From Adlercreutzia wanghongyangiae (lineage in GTDB: Bacteria > Actinomycetota > Coriobacteriia > Coriobacteriales > Eggerthellaceae), in assembly GCF_035989245.1 (NCBI RefSeq), contig NZ_JAYMFF010000002.1, positions 434,001-498,000 of the forward strand: DNA of 64,000 nt. The letters run 5' to 3'. A model generated the notes under the pieces. That model saw only the letters and a program-made list of their open reading frames with translations. It ran no database searches and had not been told where the DNA came from. Below are positions 45,659 to 55,700 of the stretch, piece after piece. Position 1 is the stretch's first letter. Each line of letters begins with the position of its first letter. The translations under genes and the position numbers were made by a program.

Positions 45659-45797
45659 GCTCCTTCTTGTGTTGGCCGCTGGATCGACCCTTCGTGGGGG
45701 CTTGCGGCGCCTGGCTGTTGGGCTTGCCTTGCATTTAGGCCAGACAACTCTCGCCGCGACCTGTTTTCGGCCTCTTTCGACCGTCGGCGTTGTTCTG

Positions 45798-45806
45798 TGC
45801 TATACT
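45798..45806 (+). promoter_or_regulatory. Extended -10 promoter of the amino-acid ABC operon
   Basis: TGCTATACT is an extended -10 box (TG-N-TATACT). It lies about 134 bases before the binding-protein start, leaving a long leader. Confidence 0.5.
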
Positions 45807-45939
45807 CTCCAACACTTTCGGTACTTTAGTACAGTAAAGAAATAAAGCGGCGAAACGGAGCTTCGTCGCGGAGCGTGAAGCGGTGGGGCCAACATCCCCT
45901 AGCTTCGATAAGGGAGAAACCGACGATAAGGGAGGACCT

Positions 45940-46794
45940 ATGAAGAAGATGACGAAGATCGCGGCCGTGGTCGCGTCGCTGGCGCTGGGTGTGGCGCTGC
46001 TGGCCGGCTGCTCGAGCGCGGGCGACACCGCCACCGACGGCAATGCGGCCGACAACGCCACGAATCCCGATGCCCCCACGCTGACCGTGGGCTTCGACGC
46101 CGCCTATCCGCCCTACGGCTTCTTGGGCGACGATGGCAACTATGTGGGCTTCGACCTGGATCTGGCCGCCGAGGTGGCCGAGCGCAATGGCTGGAACCTG
46201 CAGCTTGAGCCCATCGATTGGGATGCTAAGGACGCGCTGCTGAACCAGGGCACCATCAACTGCATCTGGAACGGCTTCACCATGGAGGGTCGCGAGGATG
46301 GCTACAGCTTCTCCGACCCCTACATGCTGAATGAGCAGGTGGTGGTTGTGCGTGCCGACTCCGACATTAAGAGCCTGGAAGATCTGGCCGGTAAGAACGT
46401 GATGACCCAGGTGGATTCCGCTGCTCTGGACGTGCTGGAAGACGAGGAAGGTCAGAAGGCTCTGGCCGACACCTTCGCAGGTGGCGCTGCTCAGACCATC
46501 GGCGACTACAACAACGCCTTCATGCAGCTGGAATCCGGTGCCGTTGACGCGGTGGCTTGCGACCTGTCCATCGCCGATTACCAGATGGCTGCCAAGCCCG
46601 ATATGTTCGTGAAGCTGGACCCCCTGTCCACCGAGCACTATGCCGTGGGCTTCGCGAAGGACGGCGATGCGGCCATGATCGATGCGGTGAACAAGACCCT
46701 GAAGGAAATGTACGACGACGGCACCATCGCCGAGCTGTGCGAGAAGTGGGGCGAGTACGGCATTACCATCGACAACTGGGTCCTTGTTGATTAA
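45940..46794 (+). CDS. Polar amino-acid ABC transporter, substrate-binding lipoprotein
   Basis: A 284-aa lipoprotein. ATG at 45940 follows GGGAGGACC. The signal peptide ends in the lipobox LLAGC, so it is lipid-anchored outside the membrane. The mature SBP_bac_3 fold starts at LTVGFDAAYPPYGF and has GFDLDLAAEVA, INCIWNGFTMEGRE and the amino-acid-binding YAVGFAKDG motif. The family binds His, Arg, Gln, Glu or cystine-type substrates; the exact one is unclear. Permease and ATPase follow. Its stop codon lies in a perfect hairpin. Confidence 0.94.
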   Translation: MKKMTKIAAVVASLALGVALLAGCSSAGDTATDGNAADNATNPDAPTLTVGFDAAYPPYGFLGDDGNYVGFDLDLAAEVAERNGWNLQLEPIDWDAKDALLNQGTINCIWNGFTMEGREDGYSFSDPYMLNEQVVVVRADSDIKSLEDLAGKNVMTQVDSAALDVLEDEEGQKALADTFAGGAAQTIGDYNNAFMQLESGAVDAVACDLSIADYQMAAKPDMFVKLDPLSTEHYAVGFAKDGDAAMIDAVNKTLKEMYDDGTIAELCEKWGEYGITIDNWVLVD

Positions 46795-46815
46795 TGGCTT
46801 TTGCCATTAATCAAC
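46786..46815 (+). other. 13-bp perfect hairpin spanning the binding-protein stop codon
   Basis: GTTGATTAATGGC-TTTT-GCCATTAATCAAC. The TAA stop (46792-46794) is inside the left arm. Without a following T tract it more likely protects the 3' end of the binding-protein mRNA than terminates transcription. Confidence 0.65.
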
Positions 46816-46847
46816 GCCGACGCTGCGGCTCCGACGCCTTGGCTTCG

Positions 46848-47010
46848 TTCGCCCTGGCGGGACGAACGAACCGGCCGACGCTGCGGTTCCGACAGGCACC
46901 TGGCCTTCGCATTCAGGGCTTTCCCTCGTGGCACGAAGGCCACTCGGCCGCCCTTCAAGCGAATTCCAGGCACCTGTCGGAACCTCGCTGACTTCCTTGG
47001 GCGCATTCCG
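46848..47010 (+). repeat. Intercistronic structured repeat, copy C (binding protein-permease)
   Basis: It has a leading hairpin (CGTTCG...CGAACG, 46848-46869). The core from 46875 reads GCCGACGCTGCGGTTCCGAC, AGGCACCTGGCC, then GCACGAAGGCC, and ends ATTCCAGGCACCTGTCGG, ACCTCGCTGACTTCCTTGGG. A second GCCGACGCTGCGGCTCCGAC at 46816 repeats the start of the core. The permease begins about 120 bases further on. Confidence 0.75.
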
Positions 47011-47131
47011 GAGGTCTGAGAGATAAATATATAGGGAGGGCGAAGTCCGGTGGGCTTCGCCCTTCGTGGCGCTGGGGTGCGGTATCATGGGCGCTTGGGT
47101 ATAGGCTGGCAGAGAGAGGAAGTGTGAGCGC

Positions 47132-47785
47132 GTGGAATTCCCCGTTATGATGGGCATTCTGATGCAGGGGTTCGGGCTAACGGCCCAGATATTCGTCATC
47201 ACCCTGGTGGGCTCGCTGCCCCTAGGCATTGTGGTGGCGCTGGCTCGCATGAGCCGGTTCAAGCCCCTGGCGTGGATCGCCCAGCTGTACATCTCCATTT
47301 TACGCGGCACGCCGCTGATGCTGCAGCTGATGGCCATCATGTTCGGGCCCTACTATCTGCTTGGGCTGAACATGGGCAGCGACTGGAAGTTCTGGGCCTG
47401 CGCCATCGGCTTCATCCTGAACTACGCCGCCTACTTCGCGGAAATCTACCGCTCGGGCATCCAGTCGATCCCGCGCGGCCAGTACGAGGCTGCCACGGTG
47501 CTGGGCTACACCAAGGCCCAGACGTTCATGAAAATCGTGCTGCCCCAGGTGATGAAGCGCATTCTGCCCGCCATGGGCAACGAGGTGATCACGCTGGTGA
47601 AGGATACCTCGCTTGCCTTCGTGCTGGGCATCATGGAGATGTTCTCGGCGGCGAAGGCCCTGGCGGCCAGCGAGGTGTCCATGATTCCCTACGCTATTGC
47701 GGCGCTCATTTACTGGGTGTTCTGCCTGATCATCGAATTCATTCTGAATCGCGTCGAGAAGCGTCTCGATTACTATCACGATTAG
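47132..47785 (+). CDS. Polar amino-acid ABC transporter, permease
   Basis: A 217-aa inner-membrane subunit of the HisMQ type. The GTG start has AGAGGA upstream. Four to five helices are predicted. The family start GFGLTAQIFVITLVGSLPLG and the cytoplasmic EAA loop (YEAATVLGYTKAQTFMKIVLPQV) that docks to the ATPase are present. As a single permease gene it probably acts as a homodimer. It is separated from the binding-protein gene by about 335 bases containing structured repeat copy C. Confidence 0.93.
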   Translation: MEFPVMMGILMQGFGLTAQIFVITLVGSLPLGIVVALARMSRFKPLAWIAQLYISILRGTPLMLQLMAIMFGPYYLLGLNMGSDWKFWACAIGFILNYAAYFAEIYRSGIQSIPRGQYEAATVLGYTKAQTFMKIVLPQVMKRILPAMGNEVITLVKDTSLAFVLGIMEMFSAAKALAASEVSMIPYAIAALIYWVFCLIIEFILNRVEKRLDYYHD

Positions 47786-47795
47786 GGAGCGTTTC

Positions 47796-48569
47796 ATGGA
47801 GAGCAAAGCGGTTGTAAGCCTGGTGAACGGGAAGAAGGCCTTCGGGAGCAATGAGGTTCTGAAGGACATTTCGCTGACGGTGAATGCGGGCGACGTGCTG
47901 GCGGTTATCGGGCCGTCGGGCGGCGGGAAGTCGACGCTTCTGCGCTGTATGACGCTGCTGGAGACGCTGGATGCGGGCGACCTTTCCTATGGCGATTTGG
48001 TGGTGTGCGCGAGCAACGCCGATGGACGCGCCGTGTACAGCGACAAAGCCACCATTGCGAAGGCGAAGACACGCTTCGGCTTGGTGTTCCAGAACTTCAA
48101 CCTGTTCCCGCACTACACGGTGCTGCAGAACGTCACCGATGCGCTCATCTGCGTGCAGAAGATGCCGAAGGGCGAGGCGCTGACCCGCGGGCGCGATCTG
48201 CTGGCGAAGATGGGCCTGGCCGACAAGGAGGCCATGGTGCCGTGCGATTTGTCGGGCGGTCAGCAGCAGCGCGTGGCCATTGCCCGGGCGCTGGCTATGA
48301 ACCCCGACGTGCTGTTCTTCGATGAGCCCACGAGCGCGCTGGACCCCGAGCTTACCCGCGAGGTGCTGAAGGTTATCCGCGATTTGGCCGACGAGCACAT
48401 GACCATGGTCATCGTCACCCACGAGATGGGCTTCGCGCGCGATGTGGCCGACCAGATCATCTTCATGGACGGTGGCGTTATCGTGGAGCAGGGGCCGGCA
48501 TCCGAGCTTATCAACAACCCGCAACACGACCGCACCCGCGCCTTCCTAGCGAACTACGATCGCGACTAG
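47796..48569 (+). CDS. Polar amino-acid ABC transporter, ATP-binding protein
   Basis: A 257-aa ATPase. Walker A GPSGGGKSTLLR, Q-loop VFQNFNLFPH, signature LSGGQQQRVAIARA, Walker B VLFFDEPTSALD and H-loop VTHEMGFA are canonical for the HisP/GlnQ family. An extra 15-20 residues (CASNADGRAVYSDKATIAKA) lie before the Q-loop. It begins 10 bases after the permease stop and is the last gene of the operon. Confidence 0.95.
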   Translation: MESKAVVSLVNGKKAFGSNEVLKDISLTVNAGDVLAVIGPSGGGKSTLLRCMTLLETLDAGDLSYGDLVVCASNADGRAVYSDKATIAKAKTRFGLVFQNFNLFPHYTVLQNVTDALICVQKMPKGEALTRGRDLLAKMGLADKEAMVPCDLSGGQQQRVAIARALAMNPDVLFFDEPTSALDPELTREVLKVIRDLADEHMTMVIVTHEMGFARDVADQIIFMDGGVIVEQGPASELINNPQHDRTRAFLANYDRD

Positions 48570-48742
48570 CTTCCTTGGAGTCCGCTCAACGGAGAAGATT
48601 CTTGCAACATGCCCGTACTGGGGGCATAATTCCTCTGTCAATAAGCGCAAGCTAGGTGCGATGGCACAGCCGGCAGGATACCCTCATGAGCGTCCGCGAC
48701 CGCGTCGTCGGCAGGAGAAGCTCAGGCAAAGGGGGTGTTCCC

Positions 48743-49720
48743 GTGGCGGTTACCTTTTACTTCGCCCGTCATGGCGAAACCCAGTTCAACGTGCAGAATC
48801 GCGTGCAGGGCTGGTGCGACTCCCCGCTCACCTCATCGGGTATTTACGACGCCTACCGCTTGGGCCAGGGTTTGGCCGACGTGGAATTCGTGGGCGCGTG
48901 CACCAGCGACAGCGGACGCGCCCAGCACACGCTGTCCATTGCGCTGGAGGCGCGCGAGAACGAGCGCATGCGTCTGCGCCGAGGGCTGCCCGTTGCCGAC
49001 GGGCCGGTGAAGGCCGACGAGGCCGCCGAGCTGTTTGCGGAAGAGGCGCTCGACCACGAGGGGCAAATAGCGGCGATCGAGGAACTTCTGCGCTCGCGCG
49101 GCTGCTTGGAGCCCCACTCCCCCGTACCCGACACCGACGAGGCCACCGAGGCCGATTGTCGCTGGCTGACCCTGGCCGAGGACTGGCGGCCGCCTGTTAA
49201 CGAACTGGATTGGGTGAGCTATCCGGCTTACACGCTTCTGGCGCTGCCCCTCATTCCCCGCATAGAGGCGTCGGTGCCCGCGCGCTGCGATGTGCGGCTG
49301 CGCGAGTGGTGCTTCGGCGATTTGGAAGGCGAGCCGGCATTGCGTCTGCGCAACCGCATGTTCGACCTGTTCGGCGACGACCTGCCCCGCGAGGAGCAAA
49401 ACGAGCGTTTGAACGAGATCGCCGACTACTTGTTCCGCGTGGACGAGACGCGCCGAGCCGAGGATTTCGCGACCATCACCCGTCGGCTGCGTTCGTTCAT
49501 CGACGATTGCGGGCGGTCGGTGGAAGCCCGCGGGGGCGGTAACGTGCTGGTGGTTAGTCACGCGCTGCTCATTCGCTCGCTGGTGTTCATCTACGCGCCC
49601 GAGCGGGTGAGCGATCCCCCGAAGATCAAGAACGCCTCCATTACCAAGGTTCGGTGGGACAACGAGGAAGTTACCGTGGAGTCGGTGGGCGAAACCGGCC
49701 ATCTGCACCACCGCAACTGA
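48743..49720 (+). CDS. Histidine phosphatase (phosphoglycerate mutase-like) with insertion
   Basis: A 325-aa protein. The GTG start is chosen because AAAGGGGG lies seven to eight bases upstream and MAVTFYFARHGETQFN is the standard family beginning. The catalytic RHG is at residues 9-11, NVQNRVQGWCDSPLT follows, and the second catalytic His is in VLVVSHALLIRSL. Members are usually about 200 aa; about 100 extra residues between the substrate-binding CTSDSGRAQHT and RLREWCFGDLEG make this unusual. Substrate cannot be inferred. Confidence 0.85.
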   Translation: MAVTFYFARHGETQFNVQNRVQGWCDSPLTSSGIYDAYRLGQGLADVEFVGACTSDSGRAQHTLSIALEARENERMRLRRGLPVADGPVKADEAAELFAEEALDHEGQIAAIEELLRSRGCLEPHSPVPDTDEATEADCRWLTLAEDWRPPVNELDWVSYPAYTLLALPLIPRIEASVPARCDVRLREWCFGDLEGEPALRLRNRMFDLFGDDLPREEQNERLNEIADYLFRVDETRRAEDFATITRRLRSFIDDCGRSVEARGGGNVLVVSHALLIRSLVFIYAPERVSDPPKIKNASITKVRWDNEEVTVESVGETGHLHHRN

Positions 49721-49861
49721 GGGGCTGTTCGCGTGGCGTACACCAGTTGGTGTATCTCCGTGACGCAAGCGTGACGATGGGTTGCCAGCATGGTGGATTC
49801 GCGCAGGGGCGTGGTAATGTTTGCGCCATACCAGGAAAGACCCCTGTTAAAGGAGACTTCA

Positions 49862-51439
49862 ATGACTGAAATGAACGGCGTTCCCACTCCCGGTGGGAAC
49901 AACCCGCTGCCCGGCGGTCAGCCGGGTCAGCCCGCTTCTTCCCAGCCCACGCCGCTGCAGCCCACGCAGCCCGCGCCGGCCGCGGCATACCAGCCCTACG
50001 GCGCGGCCCATCAGGCCCAGCCCGGCGCGCAGCCCCACGGGGGCCAGCACGCCTACGCTGGCCAGCCCTACGCCGGTCAAACCTACGAGGCCGAGCCGGT
50101 GGCCACCCATGCGCAGCATGCGGGCCAGAAGAGCTCGGGCGGCAAGACCTTCCTTATCGCTTTCGCCGGTGCGCTGGTAGCCTGCGTGCTGGCCTTCGGC
50201 GTGTGGGGCGCAGTGGCCGCCATGGGGGGCGGCAGCCAGCCGGCCGCCACGGTGACCGACCCCACGACGGGTCAGACCACGGTGATCACCCCCAGCGAGG
50301 ACTCCACCCTGGCCGAGGCCGTGGCTGCCAAGTGCCTGCCGTCGGTGGTGGCCATCGACGTGTACGCGGCCCCGCAGCAGAGCGGCATGGGCGGCTGGGA
50401 GCAGCTGTTCGGCTACGACTACGGCTACGGCACCCCCCAGGACCAGGGCGGCCAAGAGCTGCAGATGTATTCCCAGGGCTCGGGCGTGGTGCTGACCGAG
50501 GACGGCTACATCATCACCAACAACCACGTGGTGGAAGGTGGCAGCGCCTATAAGGTGACCGTGGCCGGCGAGACCTACGATGCCGAACTGGTGGGCACCG
50601 ACGCCTCCTCCGACGTGGCCGTGCTGAAGGCCAAGGACGCTAAGGGCCTTACCGTGATGGAGATCGGCGATTCCGACAACCTGACCATTGGCGAGTGGGT
50701 TATGACTTTGGGCAGCCCCTTCGGGCTGGAGCAGTCGGTGGCCACGGGCATCGTAAGCGCCACCAGCCGCTCGCAGATCATGGATGCCAGCGAGTCGGCC
50801 CAGGCCGGCGGCAACGGCGAGATCACCATCTACCCGAACATGATCCAGACCGACGCGGCCATCAACCCCGGCAACTCGGGCGGCGCCCTGGTTGACGACG
50901 AGGGCAAGCTGATCGGCATCAACACACTGATCACCTCGTATTCGGGCAACTATTCCGGCGTGGGCTTCGCTATTCCCGTGAACTACGCCATCAACCTGGC
51001 TCAGCAGATTATCGCGGGCGAGACGCCCACCCACGCGCAGCTGGGTGTGAGCCTGTCCACCGTGAGCGCCCAGCTGGCTCAGCGCTACGGTCTGGCCGTT
51101 GATACCGGCGCCTATGTGGCCGGCGTGGCCGAGGGCTCGGGCGCCGCTGCTGCGGGCATCGTTCCCGGCGACATCATCACCGCCTTCGACGGCCAGCCGG
51201 TGGAAAGCGCGAGCGACCTGATGCTGGACGTGCGCACGAAGAACCCCGGCGACACCGTGACCTTAACCGTGAACAGCGCGGGCCAGGAGAAAGAAGTGCA
51301 GGTAACCCTGGGCGACGACGCTGCTAGCCAGCAGGAGGCCCAGACCCAGCAGGAGTCGATGGACGTGCCGCAGAACGGCCGCAGCATCGAGGACATGCTG
51401 CGCCAGTACGGCCAGCAGCAGGAGCGCGACGCCGCCTAA
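49862..51439 (+). CDS. HtrA/DegP-like trypsin-type serine protease
   Basis: A 525-aa membrane-anchored envelope protease. ATG at 49862 follows AAGGAG. A long cytoplasmic Pro/Gln/Gly/Tyr-rich segment (1-90) precedes one helix (FLIAFAGALVACVLAFGVWG). The protease domain has His in IITNNHVVEGG, Asp in SSDVAVLKAKD and Ser in NPGNSGGALVD. One PDZ domain (about 400-480, AGIVPGDIITAFDGQPV) follows, then a Gln/Glu-rich tail. Such HtrA proteins handle misfolded exported proteins under stress. Single-gene unit with a terminator. Confidence 0.94.
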   Translation: MTEMNGVPTPGGNNPLPGGQPGQPASSQPTPLQPTQPAPAAAYQPYGAAHQAQPGAQPHGGQHAYAGQPYAGQTYEAEPVATHAQHAGQKSSGGKTFLIAFAGALVACVLAFGVWGAVAAMGGGSQPAATVTDPTTGQTTVITPSEDSTLAEAVAAKCLPSVVAIDVYAAPQQSGMGGWEQLFGYDYGYGTPQDQGGQELQMYSQGSGVVLTEDGYIITNNHVVEGGSAYKVTVAGETYDAELVGTDASSDVAVLKAKDAKGLTVMEIGDSDNLTIGEWVMTLGSPFGLEQSVATGIVSATSRSQIMDASESAQAGGNGEITIYPNMIQTDAAINPGNSGGALVDDEGKLIGINTLITSYSGNYSGVGFAIPVNYAINLAQQIIAGETPTHAQLGVSLSTVSAQLAQRYGLAVDTGAYVAGVAEGSGAAAAGIVPGDIITAFDGQPVESASDLMLDVRTKNPGDTVTLTVNSAGQEKEVQVTLGDDAASQQEAQTQQESMDVPQNGRSIEDMLRQYGQQQERDAA

Positions 51440-51515
51440 GCACGTCGGTTCGCTGGGCCGCTGTGTTGGGCGGCGGCAAACCGCGAGCTTCTGTCAGAAA
51501 GCGAACGCGATACAG

Positions 51516-51544
51516 CGCCCCTTCTTCGGGAGGGGCGTTTTTTG
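51516..51544 (+). terminator. Rho-independent terminator after htrA
   Basis: CGCCCCT pairs with AGGGGCG around TCTTCGGG-type loop bases and runs into TTTTTT. Confidence 0.88.
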
Positions 51545-51597
51545 TATCGAGCGCTTCGTGGCCTTCTGCTGCGGAAGGGTAGAAAGCTGGGCATAAG

Positions 51598-51622
51598 AAA
51601 AGCCCGACGCATCGGGCTTTTC
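51598..51622 (-). terminator. Bidirectional terminator between htrA and the Abi gene
   Basis: AAAAGCCCGA and TCGGGCTTTT flank a short loop. It can end transcripts from either side and lies about 70 bases past the minus-strand Abi gene. Confidence 0.75.
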
Positions 51623-51693
51623 CAGGTGTCAGCCGAAGCCTTCCACCGCGATTAACTGTATTTTACCATGTCCCGCAAGATTTTGAGCGCTGC

Positions 51694-52653
51694 TTACGCG
51701 TTGCGCACAAATTGATGAAGAGCGGTCAGTTTGCCTCTTGCCGTCGTCAGGATTATTTTCGAATATATGTTGATCGGAAGCTCTGCGCGAAGTCGCTCGA
51801 GCGCGGCTTCGTAGCTGGTAATGAGCTGCCTGCACTCTGTCTTCGTGTAACCCATACGTTGTAAGAGATAGACGAGAAGAATGATGTAATCCGTAATGTC
51901 TGTGAAGTCGATTTTGCCGACTCCGGTTTCCTGCTTTAGGAGTTGCGAAAGTCGCGAGCTTATGTTTCCAGACTTGAATCGCACGTCAAGTACTACTCCA
52001 TTATGCGCGATGGCGTTGCGGAGATCTTTGAGCGCAAAGATAGCATCCTTAAGAAGGGCTTTGGAATCCAAGTTGTCTGGCATTCCGAGGTCATGCACGA
52101 TGGCTGTCTTAACGCGATCATCGAGGCAGTCGTAGAATGAACCGAAATTGCCCAGCGTCATAACCTCGAAGACCGCCCAAATGGGAGTGTCTTTGTCGAT
52201 GTCCCGAAAGTGGCCGATAACGTCGCGTTCTTTGTGACTGTAAATGATGCTGTCGATTTCCTGGCGCAGTCGTTGTCGTTTGCCCCATGCTGTGCGATAT
52301 TTTTTCCCGGAATGGGAGCGGTAGCTGGTGAGGCTTTGGCGCCAGATATCTTCAAATGATGAGGATCGGGCGTCGCCGACTACTGCTTCCAAGGTGTAGT
52401 TCTTAAGCGCGGTCTCAATGGCCATTACTCGCGGATAGAACAGTGCCTTGAGGTGCATGTCAAAATCATAGAGAGCAGTTACTTGTGCGAAATCGGTTAG
52501 GGGGAGCCTGTTGGCGGCTTTACCGGCAAAGCGGTACCCCTTGTATCCATGGTAATAGCCAATATTCTTGAGTTTTCGTTTTTGCGCGCTGCCTCGGATA
52601 GCAATGCCATTATTGCGCAAGTGTTTCATGAGCGAATTGAGCGTTTTAGGCAT
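51694..52653 (-). CDS. Abi family protein (AbiD/AbiF-like, Abi_2)
   Basis: A 319-aa protein of the Abi_2 family, associated with abortive phage infection and often HEPN-like RNases. Visible markers: the N-terminal LMKHLRNNGIAI, IGYYHGYKGYRF, the LYDFDMHLKALFYPRVMAIETALKN helix region and the RxxxxH-type RNAIAHNG motif near residue 235. Base composition is clearly lower in GC than the flanking genes, and its promoter region (52654-52705) is very A/T-rich with ATATATAGTATATAT, suggesting transfer. It sits head to head with a 5'-truncated RHS gene. Confidence 0.85.
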   Translation of the reverse strand: MPKTLNSLMKHLRNNGIAIRGSAQKRKLKNIGYYHGYKGYRFAGKAANRLPLTDFAQVTALYDFDMHLKALFYPRVMAIETALKNYTLEAVVGDARSSSFEDIWRQSLTSYRSHSGKKYRTAWGKRQRLRQEIDSIIYSHKERDVIGHFRDIDKDTPIWAVFEVMTLGNFGSFYDCLDDRVKTAIVHDLGMPDNLDSKALLKDAIFALKDLRNAIAHNGVVLDVRFKSGNISSRLSQLLKQETGVGKIDFTDITDYIILLVYLLQRMGYTKTECRQLITSYEAALERLRAELPINIYSKIILTTARGKLTALHQFVRNA

Positions 52654-52705
52654 GGCGTTCTCCCAGTTTTAATCGATGTATATATAGTATATATCAAATA
52701 GGATA

Positions 52706-55700
52706 GTGCTTTATAAGACGAAGGTAACTCAGCCCTCCGGCGCGCAGACGGCCTACGGCTACGACGATGACGGCAACCTCGTCCAGGTGACCGACGCCCT
52801 GGGCCGCATAACGAAGTACGCCTACGATGCCGAGGGCGGCCTTGTGAGCATCCAGTCGCCTTCGGGCGCAGTGGAGCAGATCGTGCGCGACCCGGCCGGC
52901 CGCGTGACGGCCTACGTGGATGCCGCCGGTGCCCAGACGCGCTACGACTGGGACGAGCTGGGCAACCTGGTGGAGAAATCCTACGCGCAGGAGGGCGCCG
53001 CCTCGGTGCTGTACTCCTACGACAAGGGCGGCCTGGTAACGGCCCGGTCGGATGCCACGGGCGATGCCACGGTGGAGCGCGACCAGCTGGGCCGCATCGT
53101 GGCCGAGACCGACGGCCAGGGCCGCCGCATCGGCTACGACTACGACGCCAAAGGCAACTTGACTCAGGTCGACTATCCCGACGGCATGCAGGTAACCTAC
53201 GACTACGACGCCGAGGGGAACCTTGAAGTCGTGCACGCCCCCGAGGGCGATTACTGCTACGCCTACGACGAGGCGGCAAGTCCGGTGTCGCTCACGCGCC
53301 CCGACGGCACCGCCACCACTTACGAATACGATACCGAGGGCCGCCTGATGCGGCTGGAGAACCGCGGCGCCTCGGGAACGCTCATATCGTCGTTCGCCTA
53401 CGAATACGACGGCGAGGGCAACCCGGTGGCCGAGGAGTCGACGACCACCGCATCGGATGCCACCATCACGCGATCGTCGCGCGCGTTCGCCTACGATGCC
53501 GACGGGCGTTTGGCTTCCTTCGAGGAGCAGTGCGACGGACCTGTGCCGGCGCACTTCCGGGAAGATTACGAATGGGACGCCGCCGGCAACCGCACGGGCG
53601 TGACCCATACCGACCTGGCGACGGGCGCGGCCGAGAAGACCGTCTACCGCTACGACGCCGACGATCGCCTCATGGCCGAGGAGGGGCCGCAGGGCACCAC
53701 CTCCTACGAGTACGACGCCGCCGGCAACCTGGCGCGCAAGGCCGTCCCTGGCGCCGAGGTGGTGGAGTACGCCTGGGCGGTGGAAAACCGCCTAGCTGCC
53801 GTGCGCCAGGGCGGCCGCGTGCTGATGGCCGCCACCTACGACGGCGACGGCAACAAGGTGTTGCAGTCCACGCTGTACCACACCGACGAGATCGAGCGCT
53901 CCGAGCTTCCCGGCACCACGGCATCCGACTTCGCCACCAAGGTTCTGTACGGTGCCTCTGTGGCCCTGCCGCTGGCGGGCGCCCCGGCGGCCGCCGATGG
54001 AAGCCTCAAAGCGACTGCTGTGGCTTGCGCCGCCGGCGGCGATGGCGGCCGCTCATTCGGACCCGTCGAGTGGTTCCTGTGGGGTGCAACCCATTCACTG
54101 GCCGGCAGCCTGGCACCGGCGAGCCTTCCCGTCGCCGCGCTGGGCGCGCTTCTGGCTGAGGCGGCCATCCTGGGGCCGCAGGGCGGGTGCGATCCCGTGC
54201 CCGGCCGGGGCCTGCCGGCGCCCCCGGGTGCGGCGCCCCTGCTGACCCAGTCCGGCGTGCAGCTCGAAGAGCTGCTGGCCATGGCTGCGGGTGATTGGCG
54301 GAATCTGCCGCTGCGGGGCGCGGGCGGCGCCGATACCGCCGATAGGCGCGCCGCCATCCCTGTGGAGACCCCCTACGTGCAGGAGCGCTGGGAGCTCGTG
54401 GCCTACGTGAACTCCACGGTGGTGGACTCGGTGGCCCAGCCAGCTGCGCGCTACTCGGACGTGTCCGGCACCCTCAATGATGTGTACGGCCTGGGCCGTC
54501 TGTCCACGGCGGGTGGCACGGCGGAGACCCCCGTAGCGGCCACCTACCTGCAGGACGGCCTCGGCAGCGTGTCCGCCGTGCTGGACGCCTCGGGGGCGGT
54601 GTCGGCCGGCTACTCCTACTCCCCTTGGGGCGAGGTCTCGGGCGGCGCGGGCGAGCTGCCCGCCTACGGCTACAACGCCGAGGAGTCCACGGCCGCCGCC
54701 GGCCTGCAGTACCTGCGGGCCCGCTGGTACGACCCGGCCGGGGCCTCGTTCGCCTCCCGGGACACCTACCTGGGATCGGCCCCCGACCCCGCGAGCCTCA
54801 ACCGCTACGCCTACGCCCAGGGCAACCCGGTGGCGTACTCCGACCCCGCGGGCCGCGCCGCGTGGCTCAAGAGCGCCTCGAAGACCGTGCTCTCCGCGGC
54901 CGGGAGGGGGAGCGGCAAGCTGACCTACAACCGCCTCTCCGGATCGCTGCTGGACCCGACGTTGAAGAGGACGGGGCAGAAGGCGAGCTGCTTCACCCAG
55001 GGGCTGCCCACCGACGCCCACGGGAACGTGGTCGCCTCCACGGCGCCCACGTGGGGGCAGCGGCAGGCGGCCTGGGCCAAGTCGTCGGCCAAGTCGTCGG
55101 CGCGCGCCTCCCCGTCCAAGTCGGGGGGAGGCGGCTCCGCCCGTTCGGTGCGCCTGGCCGGCCGGGCGGCCACCGCCCAGGCGACGGCCTCCGCCGTCCA
55201 GCGCGCGTTCTGCGCCGGCGCGTCGTTCCTGGGTGTGGCCGACCAGTCCGGCGCCGTGGACTGGGGCGCCCTGGGCCACGCAGCCCTGGACGCGCTCGGC
55301 TTCGTGCCGGGCCTGGGGGCGGCCGCCGACGTGGCCAACGGCCTGTGGTACCTGGCCGAGGGCAACTTCGTGGACGCCGGCATGTCGTTCCTGTCGGCCA
55401 TCCCCGGCGTGGGCGACGCCCTCGGCGCGGGCAAGACCGCGCTGAAGACGGGGCTGGCCGCAGCTGATGCAGCCAAAAAAGCGCTCTCTCCAAGCCAAAT
55501 GACCCAAGCGCTTAAGGAGGCCAAGAGCAAGGTGAAGCGTGAGATAGACAGATTCGAATACGATGATAGCCGAAGGGATTTTGATGTCGGCGAAGATCGT
55601 GTGCCCCACGTTCACTTCGCCGACGGTACCTCAATGACAAGCCATGGTACGATTCACGACGAGAAGAAGGGCGTGCCCAGCCCCTCCAAGGAAGCCTCCG

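Noticed and set aside
45807..45939. T-box or amino-acid riboswitch in the ABC operon leader
   Set aside because: No T-box sequence (TGGnACCGCG-like) or paired terminator/antiterminator was found.
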